DNA from: Bacillota bacterium
GTDB lineage: Bacteria > Bacillota > Clostridia > Peptostreptococcales > Anaerovoracaceae
NCBI GenBank assembly: GCA_019420305.1
Contig: JAHZHL010000033.1
Location: forward strand, 1 to 64,000
DNA: 64,000 bases
Direction of reading: 5' to 3'
Part shown: in pieces, positions 41,792 through 51,021 of the stretch
How the letters are laid out: every line of letters starts with the position of its first letter
How positions within the stretch are numbered: position 1 is the stretch's first letter
Made by a program: the position numbers and the translations under genes
The notes under the pieces: model-generated
The model's input: only the letters and a program-made list of their open reading frames with translations
What the model was told of the DNA's origin: nothing
The model's database searches: none

Positions 41792-43930
41792 ATGAGAAAG
41801 TTTCTGATTCTTTGTGCATGTCTGGTAATCGGCTACATGGGCATTCATTACATTTACTATAATACGACCATCCCGTTCAGCCTTCAGGCCGAAGATACGC
41901 TGCGGGTTCAGGCCCGCGCGGACGGAAAAAACCTTTATGTCCAAAAAGATAGCGGCTGGGAAAAGCTCACGATCTGCGGAATGAATCTCGGCTCTGCCAT
42001 TCCCGGGCATTTTGCCTCGGATTTCGCCATTGATTATGATACGTACATGAACTGGTTTGACCTCATGCAGGAGATGAACGTAAATGTTCTCCGCGTCTAT
42101 ACCATCCAGAGCGATACCTTTTACCACGCCTTTTACGATTACAATGAAGGCAGGAAAAATCCCCTCTACCTGATGCACAGCGTACCGGTCGATGATTACA
42201 GCCTCCGCTCTCATCTGGACGCTTTCTCGCCGGAGGTACACGATACCTTTATCAGTGACTGCAAAAAACTGGTCGATATTATTCACGGCCAAAAACGAAT
42301 ACGCTTTAACAGCAATTACGGTTCCGGCACCTACAAGTGGGATATTTCTCCCTATGTGATCGGATATATCCTTGGTTCAGAATGGGATCCGGACTTTATC
42401 ATTTATACCAATGAAAAACAGGATCACATCACCAGCTACCGCGGAACCTACTTTTCCACAACCAATGGCGCCACGCCTTTTGAGTGCTTCCTCGCGGAAG
42501 TGGGAGACGAGGTGATGGAGTATGAGGAAAGTAAGTACAATGCCCAGCGTCTGGTCGCCTTTTCCAACTGGTCGGAAACCGATCCCCTCAGGCACCAGAC
42601 CTGGGCTGCCTCTGCCATGAATAACCATACCCGACTGGATATTGAGCATATCCTTTTAGAGGATACCGTAAAATCAGGAACCTTTGCCTCTTACCACGTG
42701 TACCCTTACTATCCGCCGTTTCTGAATTATGAGACCCGTTTTCTGAAAAATGGAGAAGAAAACTCTTATCGGACCTATCTGAAAGCGCTAAACTGCCATC
42801 ATCGGGGTAAGCCGGTCGTCATTGCCGAATACGGTCTGCCCACCTCCCGCGGAATCGCGCAGACCGATCAGATCCGCGGACTGGATCAGGGGAATCTCAC
42901 AGAAGAGGCGCAGGGAAAGGGGCTCCGCATGCTGTTTGAAGATATTATGGAGTCCGGCTGCGCGGGCGGTATGGTGTTTACCTGGCAGGACGAATGGTCA
43001 AACCGCACCTGGAATACACTGGCGACTGTTGATACTACCCGCGTCCCGTACTGGAGCGATGTCCAGACCGCTGATCAGATGTTCGGAATTCTCGCTTTTG
43101 AACCGGGAAAAACAACAACCCTCTCTTACCCCGACGGGGATCTTTCCGAGTGGAAAGACACAGATCCGATTGCCAAAGCCCGTGGTATGTCCCTTTCCAT
43201 GATGTACGACGAACGATATCTCTATCTGCGTGTACACAAGGAAAACCTGGAACCGGCTGAGGATACGCTGTATATCCCCCTTGATACAACGCCGAAATCC
43301 GGGGCTTACAAGGATACGACTAACCATCTCTCCTACGACAAAGGAGTGGATTTCGTCATCCTCATCGAGGGAAAAAATAAAGCGGATCTCCTTGTCCAGG
43401 AATATTACAATACCACTGAAACCCTGTACGGAAAGAACATCCATCAAACCGATCCCTATCTGGATCCACCTGCGCCGGACAGCGGAGAATTTGACGATGC
43501 CCGCCAGTTTCTCCAGTACCGCATCCAGCTTTCCAGTCAGGAAACGCTCCCCGCAGAAGTTTTTCCTTCCGGAAAACTGATTCATGGTAACGGGAATCCG
43601 GATTCTGAGGATTATAATTCCCTGGCAGATTATTACATCCATGGAGATGATATTGAGCTGCGGATACCATGGGGGCTGCTGAATTTCAGCGATCCCTCCG
43701 CAATGAAGATTCACGGCGATTATTATGAACATTACGGTGTGGAAAATCTCTCCATTGACCATCTGAACGTGGCGCTCTGTGTCCGCTCGGAAGGCACGGT
43801 CCGAAAAACTGGCTTTCACCGCTTTGCACTGGAAGGTTGGGGAGAAACTCCCACCTGGCACCAGCGCCTCAAAAAATCCTATACCTGGCTACAGGATATC
43901 TACGGACGCTGTCTGGAAAAGGAGGACTGA
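41792..43930 (+). CDS. Membrane-anchored glycoside-hydrolase-like protein
   Basis: A 712-residue protein with an N-terminal anchor (LILCACLVIGYMGIHYIYY). Residues about 55-430 resemble a clan-A TIM barrel: LTICGMNLGSAIPGHFASDF, MNVNVLRVYTIQSDTFY, ILGSEWDPDF, VIAEYGLPTSRG and GGMVFTWQDEWSNRTW, where the Glu of AEYGLP and of GSEW are candidate acids. Residues 455-690 look like a beta-sandwich carbohydrate-binding module of the CBM9 kind (YPDGDLSEWKDTDP, MMYDERYLYLRVHKEN). It may trim or transfer the polymer made by the GT2. Confidence 0.78.
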   Translation: MRKFLILCACLVIGYMGIHYIYYNTTIPFSLQAEDTLRVQARADGKNLYVQKDSGWEKLTICGMNLGSAIPGHFASDFAIDYDTYMNWFDLMQEMNVNVLRVYTIQSDTFYHAFYDYNEGRKNPLYLMHSVPVDDYSLRSHLDAFSPEVHDTFISDCKKLVDIIHGQKRIRFNSNYGSGTYKWDISPYVIGYILGSEWDPDFIIYTNEKQDHITSYRGTYFSTTNGATPFECFLAEVGDEVMEYEESKYNAQRLVAFSNWSETDPLRHQTWAASAMNNHTRLDIEHILLEDTVKSGTFASYHVYPYYPPFLNYETRFLKNGEENSYRTYLKALNCHHRGKPVVIAEYGLPTSRGIAQTDQIRGLDQGNLTEEAQGKGLRMLFEDIMESGCAGGMVFTWQDEWSNRTWNTLATVDTTRVPYWSDVQTADQMFGILAFEPGKTTTLSYPDGDLSEWKDTDPIAKARGMSLSMMYDERYLYLRVHKENLEPAEDTLYIPLDTTPKSGAYKDTTNHLSYDKGVDFVILIEGKNKADLLVQEYYNTTETLYGKNIHQTDPYLDPPAPDSGEFDDARQFLQYRIQLSSQETLPAEVFPSGKLIHGNGNPDSEDYNSLADYYIHGDDIELRIPWGLLNFSDPSAMKIHGDYYEHYGVENLSIDHLNVALCVRSEGTVRKTGFHRFALEGWGETPTWHQRLKKSYTWLQDIYGRCLEKED

Positions 43931-43932
43931 TC

Positions 43933-45009
43933 ATGCATGAACTGACAGAAAGCTATACGGCCGTTTTATATCTCTTTATCTTCTTCTGCCTGTGTTTGTG
44001 CGTGTATAACCTATATGAAACCGTGCGGCGCTACTCCTGGAAAAAACAATTTCGCCACAAGGTCCAAAAAGAACTGGCGTGTCTGCGGAAAGATTTGGCT
44101 CAGATAAAAGCCGACAGACGCGTTACCTTCCGCCTGTCCGGATTCCGCTCCCGAAAATTACTGATCTTTCACGCTGCTTTCTGTATGCTGGCAAAAAACC
44201 GGGTGGAAGATGAGTCTCTCCGCGCTCTTGCCTGCGCCCGCATTGAACAGTATATCCGCCTGTGCACCCACCGGCAGATCCTTGTAAAGAATTACCTGAT
44301 TTATTTAATCGGCTATCACCATACCGAGTCCCCCGCAATCGCCCAGTTCCTCCTTGATTGCCTGGAGATTCCATCTACGCTGACAAGGATGGAGGTCCTG
44401 CGGAGTCTCGCGAAGCTGGCGGATATCCATCTGTTCATCCATGCTCTGCAGAAGCTGGATACCTTTGAGGCGCCTGTGAACACGAAACTGATTTCCGACA
44501 CACTTTCGGATTTTGAAGGTTCCCACACAGAGCTTTCCAAAGCGCTGCTTTTGCTGCTGGATTCCTGCAGCAACGATATCAAGCTGGGAATCATCACCTT
44601 TTTCTATTCCAATGACGCCCCTGCTGTGCGGGACAAGCTGTTGCAGATGTTTTCCGATCAGACTTCCCATAAGGAGGTCCGCCTGCGACTCATGCGGTAC
44701 TTTGGAACGGTTCCCGATTCCCGGGCCCGCCCGATACTGATCCGCTTCGCTCTGTCGGACACATGGGAATACGCTGCGATTTCCGCAGGGGCGCTGCGGA
44801 GTTATCCCGGAGACGAAACAGCCGCAGCTCTCAAGCAACGTCTGAATGACAGCAACTGGCATGTGCGATACAACTGCGCGCAGACCCTGGCGCAGATCTG
44901 CACCCGCGGGGAACTGGAAGATGTCCTGGAAAGTCCTGACCTCTACGCCAGAGAAATCATGAATTACGCGCTGAACCGAAAAGAAACCGTAACTAGGGAA
45001 CATTCTTAA
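43933..45009 (+). CDS. HEAT-repeat membrane protein
   Basis: A 358-residue protein. Residues 8-28 form a transmembrane helix (AVLYLFIFFCLCLCVYNLY), then a basic segment, then about 260 residues of helical HEAT/PBS-lyase-like repeats (CARIEQYIRLCTHRQILVKN, RMEVLRSLAKLADIHLFIHALQ, ISAGALRSYPGDETAAALKQRL, WHVRYNCAQTLAQI). It probably scaffolds the glycosyltransferase complex. The start at 43933 lies three bases after the previous stop with GGAGG upstream; it is followed by GT2 after 13 bases. Similar HEAT partners sit beside processive GT2 genes elsewhere (from memory). Confidence 0.8.
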   Translation: MHELTESYTAVLYLFIFFCLCLCVYNLYETVRRYSWKKQFRHKVQKELACLRKDLAQIKADRRVTFRLSGFRSRKLLIFHAAFCMLAKNRVEDESLRALACARIEQYIRLCTHRQILVKNYLIYLIGYHHTESPAIAQFLLDCLEIPSTLTRMEVLRSLAKLADIHLFIHALQKLDTFEAPVNTKLISDTLSDFEGSHTELSKALLLLLDSCSNDIKLGIITFFYSNDAPAVRDKLLQMFSDQTSHKEVRLRLMRYFGTVPDSRARPILIRFALSDTWEYAAISAGALRSYPGDETAAALKQRLNDSNWHVRYNCAQTLAQICTRGELEDVLESPDLYAREIMNYALNRKETVTREHS

Positions 45010-45022
45010 AGGAGATAAAACA

Positions 45023-46432
45023 ATGCTTCGGACTATTGTGGAATTTATAAATGTCTTTTTCTTTCTCTACATGCTACTGTACGCGGGATTTTTATTTGTC
45101 TCGACAATCGCTGGCGCGCTGGCTCTTGAAAAAAAGTCCAGAAAGAAAACCTTTCTCTCTGAATTCACTCTGTCGGACGCTTCCGGGTATGTGCCGGTAT
45201 CCATCATCGTCCCCGCTTACAATGAATCCCTGACCATCCTTGATACCATCCGTTCTCTGGAAAAAATCGATTACCTGGAATACGAGATCATTATTGTTGA
45301 TGACGGTTCAAAAGACGATACTGCCCGTGCCGTAATCAATCAGTTTGAGCTAGTGGAAATAAAACGCCCGATTCGGCGCCAGGTTCCCTGCAAGGATGTC
45401 CTCTCTATATGGGAAACCGTCCGCCAGGGTATTCCGATCACGCTAATCTGCAAGGAAAACGGTGGAAAAGCCGACGCGCTGAACATGGGTATCAACGCTT
45501 CCAGATACGCGTATTTTCTGGAAATTGACGCGGATTCTGTCCTGCAGAAAGATGCGCTGAAAAATCTGATGGAGCCTATACTGGAGGATGAGAGAGTGAT
45601 TGCCTGCGGCGGCATGATCCAGATCGCCAATCAGGCGGTTATTGAAGATGGAGAAGTCAAACATCTGGCGTTTCCCAAAAAAAAGCTGGTACTACTCCAG
45701 ATGCTGGAATACAGTCGATCCTTTCTCGGCTCCAGGCTGTTCTTCAACGGATTCAGTGGAAATATGATCATTTCCGGAGCCTGTGGACTGTTCCAGAAAA
45801 GTCTGGTTATTGCCTGTGGCGGATATGATACCTCCATTGTCGGAGAAGACATGGAGCTGGTTGTAAAGCTACATCATTTCTGCAAGTGTCACAGGATTCC
45901 CTACAAAATCATAAATGTCGCGGACGGAAACTGCTGGACCCAGGTGCCGGAATCCGTTGGAGATCTGAAAAAGCAGCGCCGCAGGTGGCATATGGGTCTG
46001 ATACAGAGTATCACCCTGCACCATGACATTATCTTCAATCCCACCTACGGCGTCATCAGCATGGTTTCCATGACCTATTATCTGATTGTCGAGTGTCTTG
46101 GTCCTCTGATCGAAATCATCGGGCTTCTGAATATCATCGCGGCAATCTTTCTGGAAATGATTTATCTGGATTTTATGATCTGGTATTTTGTATTGTTTAT
46201 TATTTTCAGCGCTCTGGTGACAAGTGCCTCGTTCCTCTCCCGGATCTATCTCCTCGACACGGAGATCACTGCCTCCCAGATCGGAAAAGCTTTTCTGTTT
46301 GCTTTTCTGGAAGCCTTCGGATTCCGCCAGCTGATCACGCTGTTTCGTCTCAGCGCCTTTATCCAGTACCGGAAATACAAAGACTACTGGGGAGATATTA
46401 CAAGGCAGAAACACAACCGCAGAGTGTCTTAA
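45023..46432 (+). CDS. Processive family 2 glycosyltransferase
   Basis: A 469-residue membrane synthase of the cellulose/PNAG/hyaluronan type. It has an N-terminal helix, then the GT-A domain with SIIVPAYNESLTILDTI, IIIVDDGSKDDT (nucleotide), YFLEIDADSVLQ (DxD), GEDMELVVKLH (general base) and QRRRW at the QxxRW site that marks processive enzymes. Three or four C-terminal helices follow (residues 330-420). It likely makes and exports a beta-linked polysaccharide. The sugar is unknown. It ends the VTC-CotH operon. Confidence 0.92.
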   Translation: MLRTIVEFINVFFFLYMLLYAGFLFVSTIAGALALEKKSRKKTFLSEFTLSDASGYVPVSIIVPAYNESLTILDTIRSLEKIDYLEYEIIIVDDGSKDDTARAVINQFELVEIKRPIRRQVPCKDVLSIWETVRQGIPITLICKENGGKADALNMGINASRYAYFLEIDADSVLQKDALKNLMEPILEDERVIACGGMIQIANQAVIEDGEVKHLAFPKKKLVLLQMLEYSRSFLGSRLFFNGFSGNMIISGACGLFQKSLVIACGGYDTSIVGEDMELVVKLHHFCKCHRIPYKIINVADGNCWTQVPESVGDLKKQRRRWHMGLIQSITLHHDIIFNPTYGVISMVSMTYYLIVECLGPLIEIIGLLNIIAAIFLEMIYLDFMIWYFVLFIIFSALVTSASFLSRIYLLDTEITASQIGKAFLFAFLEAFGFRQLITLFRLSAFIQYRKYKDYWGDITRQKHNRRVS

Positions 46433-46554
46433 ACCAATCTGTGGTTGAATATCGAGACCCGCAATCCGAAAAGAAAGAAGTTTACATACTGTTTAAAAGT
46501 CCCAATGCAGGGAATATAAATAAAAGAACTCGAATATTATTGGAGGTGAATTTT

Positions 46555-46848
46555 TTGAACGTAGAAATTACAGGAAACGCAGATCCAAAAGAAGCTCAGG
46601 CTTACGTGGATTATCTGGAAGAAAAATACGGAAGAAAGCTGGAGAGTCTGGATATTCAGTTAGACGGAGAGTACGCGGATCTGAACTATAAATTCTCCCA
46701 TGTGCCATTTGAACGCATCCGCAGAATTACCGGCTATCTGGTAGGTACCATGGATCATTGGAATGACGCTAAGACTGCCGAGGAACGGGATCGTGTAAAA
46801 CACTCCCTGGATGGGGCAGACAGTCCCGCGGATCTGGAACAGCTGTAG
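46555..46848 (+). CDS. NrdD-like small protein
   Basis: A 97-residue protein with a TTG start fixed by GGAGGTGAA. The C-terminal half, FERIRRITGYLVGTMDHWNDAKTAEERDRVKH, resembles the segment near the C-terminus of anaerobic ribonucleotide reductase NrdD (RTGYLVG...NNAK..E..DRVKH); here quoted only in part: RIRRITGYLVGTM. There are no cysteines or glycyl-radical loop, so it cannot be a reductase by itself. It could be a fragment-derived regulator or subunit. It is monocistronic, between the GT2 gene and a hairpin terminator. Confidence 0.7.
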   Translation: MNVEITGNADPKEAQAYVDYLEEKYGRKLESLDIQLDGEYADLNYKFSHVPFERIRRITGYLVGTMDHWNDAKTAEERDRVKHSLDGADSPADLEQL

Positions 46849-46867
46849 GTCTTTCACTTTTGAAAAT

Positions 46868-46912
46868 AAAAATGTGTACAAAACAGGAACCCTGTAAATT
46901 GTACACATTTTT
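46868..46912. terminator. Bidirectional terminator with AAAAATGTGTACAA arms
   Basis: AAAAATGTGTACAA (46868-46881) and TTGTACACATTTTT (46899-46912) enclose an inner ACAGG/CCTGT stem. It lies between convergent genes ending at 46848 and 46933. The same arms appear at 1785-1831. Confidence 0.82.
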
Positions 46913-46932
46913 CATTTTATGGGAATTCGAGC

Positions 46933-47916
46933 TTAAATCAAATAGGACAGCAGTTCCAGCTCAACATCCCCATCAAAGTCTTCAGGAACCACATCCACCA
47001 CGCACAAAAGCCGGTCTGAATCCTCAGAAGCCGGGAACAGCAGCAATCCCCGAGCCGGGTCCTCCCCATAAGCCGGCGAGTCCAGATAATCTTTTGTATA
47101 AAAATTAAGCTGCAACTGCGGTTCGGTTGAATATTCCACCAGAAGCAGCCGTTCATCACGTCTGCAGATTTCTTCCAGTTCTGAGAAATCTTCATTCAGG
47201 CAGGCTGCGTCCGTCCAGATGTTATGGGGATATACGCCGTAAATTTTTACTGTGATCGCTTCTCCCTGGCGCCCTTTTATGGAAAACTCTTTTGGCACGT
47301 CATAATGACCGCAGCTGCATTCCAGGACTTTTCCCACCAGCACTTCCTCCGCAGGTTCTTGTATTTCCACTTCCATTGAGAGAATATCCACGTCCCACTC
47401 TACTTCAAACATTTCCGGTTCTACCTCGTATTCGGTGATCACCAGGGATTCCACATCTCTGTCCAGCCATTCATCATCAATAATCCCTTCCTCCGCAAAC
47501 TCTTTCAGCATTAGAATTTCTTCATATGGCTGCTCTTCTAATCCGATCTGATACATTGCCAGCGTTTCATATCGGTTTCCGCCGATGATAAAAGCGTCAA
47601 TATCGGAAATCGAAATTTCTTCACTTTCCTCCATGGATTCAATCAGCTGCTGGCGGTTCGTCTGTTCCCGCTCTTCTTCCTCACCCCAGTCGTCATCTTC
47701 GCTCCACCTCCCGCGCAGAGCTGTGTCTTCCGCAAATTCATCGTCCTCATGGAGAATGAGCAGCCGCACAGCCATTTCCAGCTCTCCATCTTCTACTGTC
47801 TCTACCTCCTGCAGCGCAAGGATAAGCGCCTCTTTTTCCATTACTTCTATTTCCCTACCGATCAGCCGTTCTCTGCTCACCTGCTGCCGACTGTCGAGCA
47901 ATTCTCCTAATCTCAT
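46933..47916 (-). CDS. Acidic hypothetical protein
   Basis: I do not recognise this 327-residue protein. It is very acidic (Glu/Asp throughout, e.g. ESMEESEEISISDIDAF, ESLVITEYEVEPEMFEVEWD) with an N-terminal helical third and a strand-rich C-terminal third that contains CSCGHYDVPKEF, a possible metal-binding pair. There is no signal peptide. GGAGGAG precedes the ATG. It may be a paralogue-rich cytosolic family found in Clostridia. It is convergent to the NrdD-like gene. Confidence 0.7.
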   Translation of the reverse strand: MRLGELLDSRQQVSRERLIGREIEVMEKEALILALQEVETVEDGELEMAVRLLILHEDDEFAEDTALRGRWSEDDDWGEEEEREQTNRQQLIESMEESEEISISDIDAFIIGGNRYETLAMYQIGLEEQPYEEILMLKEFAEEGIIDDEWLDRDVESLVITEYEVEPEMFEVEWDVDILSMEVEIQEPAEEVLVGKVLECSCGHYDVPKEFSIKGRQGEAITVKIYGVYPHNIWTDAACLNEDFSELEEICRRDERLLLVEYSTEPQLQLNFYTKDYLDSPAYGEDPARGLLLFPASEDSDRLLCVVDVVPEDFDGDVELELLSYLI

Positions 47917-48095
47917 AAAACTCCTCCTTTGTTGTTCTACTTACTATTAGTATAGCCCACCTTTCCCCGGAAAGGAAGTCCTAATTATGACGGGAAATGC
48001 GATAACAGGAGAAACCGAAAGAAATTGTTCGGAAAAATTGACGCGGGCTTTTTTATCGGTTAAACTGGTAACGGTTAAAAGAGGAGGTGAGAAAT

Positions 48096-49040
48096 ATGCT
48101 GACAATCTATAAGACACACAGCGGAGTTTTTTCGGAAACAAAGGAATTTGAAGATGGCGTCTGGATCGATCTGGCCCACCCGTCTATGGAAGAAATCCAT
48201 CTGATCGCGGAGAAGTACCAGATTGACGCCGATGATATCATCGCCATTTTAGACGATGAGGAAACTTCCCGAGTCGAGCAGCAGACCGGCTACACTTTCA
48301 TCCTGGTCGATATTCCCAGTGAGGAAATCCGGCATGAGCGGATCGCCTATACGACAATCCCTCTGGGCGTATTTCTCACGGATAAAGCAATCATTACCGT
48401 CTGCGCGGATGAAAGCGATATTTTTTCCTCGTTTGTCCGGAGAACCACCCAGTCCTTCAGCACGAAAAAACAAACCCGTTTCGTCTATCAGCTGCTTTAC
48501 GCAGTCGCTATTGAATACCAGCGTCTGCTGCGTTATATCGACCGGAGCAGACAGGAAATTGAAAACAGAGCCATCAACAATCAGGCGCGGGATACGGACT
48601 TAATTGATCTTCACGAGCTGGAATCCAACTTGGTATACTTTACCGCGTCGTTAAAATCCAATATGCTGGTTATTGACCGTCTGGTGCGTTATGAACGGAT
48701 CAAGCAGTATTCGGAAGACAAGGAACTTCTCGACGATGTGGTCATCGAAAACAAACAGGCTGTGGAGATGACCGATATTTATATCAACATCATACACGGT
48801 TCCCGGGAACTGATCTCCAATATCATCAACGACAAGCTGAACCGCGTCATGAAGCTGCTGACAGCCGTTACGCTGGTCATGGGTATTCCCACGATTATTT
48901 CCGGGCTCTACGGTATGAATGTGGACGGACGCTGGATGCCTCTGTCCCAGATACAGCACGGCTTTGGAATCATTTGCGGCGGAATCGCGGTTATCTGCGT
49001 CCTGGTCCTGCTGATTATGAAAAAAAGAAAGCTGCTGTAA
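48096..49040 (+). CDS. corA: CorA-family Mg2+/divalent cation transporter
   Basis: A 314-residue CorA-like channel. A cytoplasmic alpha/beta domain (residues 1-240) is followed by two C-terminal helices with the signature loop GLYGMNVDG between them (GMN pore motif) and a basic RKLL tail. The family moves Mg2+, Co2+ or Ni2+. The start at 48096 follows GAGGAGGTGA; GTG 48087 would place that box inside the gene. Confidence 0.9.
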   Translation: MLTIYKTHSGVFSETKEFEDGVWIDLAHPSMEEIHLIAEKYQIDADDIIAILDDEETSRVEQQTGYTFILVDIPSEEIRHERIAYTTIPLGVFLTDKAIITVCADESDIFSSFVRRTTQSFSTKKQTRFVYQLLYAVAIEYQRLLRYIDRSRQEIENRAINNQARDTDLIDLHELESNLVYFTASLKSNMLVIDRLVRYERIKQYSEDKELLDDVVIENKQAVEMTDIYINIIHGSRELISNIINDKLNRVMKLLTAVTLVMGIPTIISGLYGMNVDGRWMPLSQIQHGFGIICGGIAVICVLVLLIMKKRKLL

Positions 49041-49147
49041 AGTCCGGGCAGGATGGCGGTTTCACGCCCTGAGCCTTGCAGTACGCGGGGTTTCATCGTA
49101 TAATAAAGTATTGCTAATACCAGTCAGATTAAGAAAGGAAGTTTGCC

Positions 49148-50800
49148 ATGGATTATAATAAACTGGCGGAACTTTTATTTCCGCAAATTACCCGAACACC
49201 TGAGGATTACGAAACAATCTATCCTCCCCGCGATCTGCCGGAAGGCGCGAAAGTAACCAGGCTGGGGCCAAGCCCGACCGGGTTCATTCATCTTGGAAAC
49301 CTTTACGGCGCGTTTGTGGACGAGCGCCTCGCCCACCAGAGCGGCGGCATCTTTTACCTCCGGATTGAAGATACCGACGACAAGCGGTATGTGGAAGGCG
49401 CGGTGGAAACCATTATAACTTCTCTGGATTTTTTCGGCATTGATTTTGATGAAGGCGCGACTGTCGACGGTTCTGTCGGCGAGTACGGTCCTTACCATCA
49501 AAGTGAACGGGGCGAAATTTATCAGTGCTATGTAAAAGAACTCATAAAAAAGGGCCAGGCCTACCCCTGCTTTCTGAGTGAAGAGGAAATCGCGAAAATC
49601 CGGGCAAAACAGGAACAGGAAAAACAGAATCCGGGAATTTACGGAGAATACGCGGCCTGCCGGAATTTATCGCTCGAGGAAATTCAGTCCCGCATTGACG
49701 CCGGACAGAGTTATGTAATCCGTCTGCGGTCCGATGGAAACCAGGATCCGGAAAAAGCCCGGACAATTTCTGTGGAAGACGGAATCCGCGGCACGCTTTC
49801 CATGCCGGAAAATTATCAGGACGTTGTTATCCTGAAAGCAACGGGGATCCCCACTTACCACTTTGCTCATGTGGTGGACGATCATCTTATGCGCACGACG
49901 CATGTAATCCGCGGCGAAGAATGGATCTCTTCCCTGCCGATTCATGTGGAGCTTTTTGAAAAGCTGGGATTTGAAATGCCCGTATTCTGCCATACCGCGC
50001 AGCTCATGAAGCTGGACAACGGAAATAAACGCAAGCTGTCAAAGAGAAAAGACCCGGAACTGTCTCTCGACTATTATCGCCAGGAAGGATATTTGCCGGA
50101 GGCGGTGCGGGAATATCTGCTGACCATCCTCAATTCTAATTACGAGGAATGGCGTCAGGCCAATCCGGAGGCTCCCGCCGATGACTTCCCCTTCCAGGCG
50201 GAAAAAATGAGCAACTCCGGCGCCCTCTTTGATTTAGATAAACTCAACGATGTATCAAAAGACGTTCTGGTAAAGCTTCCCGCTTCGCGGCTCTGCCAGT
50301 TTATGAAAACCTGGTCCGCTGAATTTCAGCCGGAAATCCTTCCTCTGTTTGAAGGGCATGAGGATTATATCGAAAAAATTCTCGATCTGGGAAGAAGCGG
50401 CAAGAAGCCAAGAAAAGATCTTGTATACGGGAAACAGATTTTCGAATTCATCCGTTATTTCTTTGATGATTATTTCCGTATCGAAGACGCTTACCCGGAA
50501 AACGCCGCTCAGGACGCGAAAATAATTCTTTCCAAATATCTGGAAACCTATGATCATAACGACGATCAAGGGCAGTGGTTCGATAAAATCCGCGCCATTG
50601 CGGAAGAACTAGGCTACGCCGCCAGACCCAAGGATTATAAGAAAAATCCGGATCAATACAAGGGCCATGTAGGCGATGTCAGCACTGTCATTCGCATCGC
50701 GGTTATGGGCCGCAGCCAGTCTCCGGATGTCTGGGAAATCCAGCAGATTCTCGGTGAAGAACGGACTAAGGCAAGAATTCAGGCACGGATTGGCGCCTAA
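49148..50800 (+). CDS. gltX: Glutamate--tRNA ligase
   Basis: A 550-residue class I synthetase. VTRLGPSPTGFIHLGN holds the HIGH motif as HLGN, LRIEDTDDKRYVEGAV follows, and KLSKRKDPE is the KMSKS-type loop. It is about 60 residues longer than the common bacterial enzyme, with the extra length mainly in the C-terminal anticodon-binding domain, a form seen in several Clostridia. It may also charge tRNA-Gln, with correction by GatCAB. AAGGAAG lies upstream. Confidence 0.94.
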   Translation: MDYNKLAELLFPQITRTPEDYETIYPPRDLPEGAKVTRLGPSPTGFIHLGNLYGAFVDERLAHQSGGIFYLRIEDTDDKRYVEGAVETIITSLDFFGIDFDEGATVDGSVGEYGPYHQSERGEIYQCYVKELIKKGQAYPCFLSEEEIAKIRAKQEQEKQNPGIYGEYAACRNLSLEEIQSRIDAGQSYVIRLRSDGNQDPEKARTISVEDGIRGTLSMPENYQDVVILKATGIPTYHFAHVVDDHLMRTTHVIRGEEWISSLPIHVELFEKLGFEMPVFCHTAQLMKLDNGNKRKLSKRKDPELSLDYYRQEGYLPEAVREYLLTILNSNYEEWRQANPEAPADDFPFQAEKMSNSGALFDLDKLNDVSKDVLVKLPASRLCQFMKTWSAEFQPEILPLFEGHEDYIEKILDLGRSGKKPRKDLVYGKQIFEFIRYFFDDYFRIEDAYPENAAQDAKIILSKYLETYDHNDDQGQWFDKIRAIAEELGYAARPKDYKKNPDQYKGHVGDVSTVIRIAVMGRSQSPDVWEIQQILGEERTKARIQARIGA

Positions 50801-50812
50801 GCACACTCAAAA

Positions 50813-50858
50813 GAACGCCCTGCCCGGATAAACTCCTCTCCGGGTAAGGGCGTTTTTA
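50813..50858 (+). terminator. gltX terminator
   Basis: AACGCCC-TGCCCGGA pairs with TCCGGG-TAAGGGCGTTTTTAT, a stem closed by TTTTT just after gltX. Confidence 0.85.
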
Positions 50859-51021
50859 TAAAGATATGCCGATAAATTCAAACTATTCTGTTATAAAAAA
50901 ATGCTATTATGCCCTGCTCTAAAAAAACATTATAATAATTATAATATTCTTATATCTACCCACCGCTTTACCCAGCACAAAAGGACAGTATCATTTTACA
51001 GAAAGGAGCACAGGTGACAGC

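Noticed and set aside
46093..46554. Longer 5' extension of the NrdD-like gene
   Set aside because: It would overlap the GT2 gene; the GGAGGTGAA box before TTG 46555 fits a short protein.
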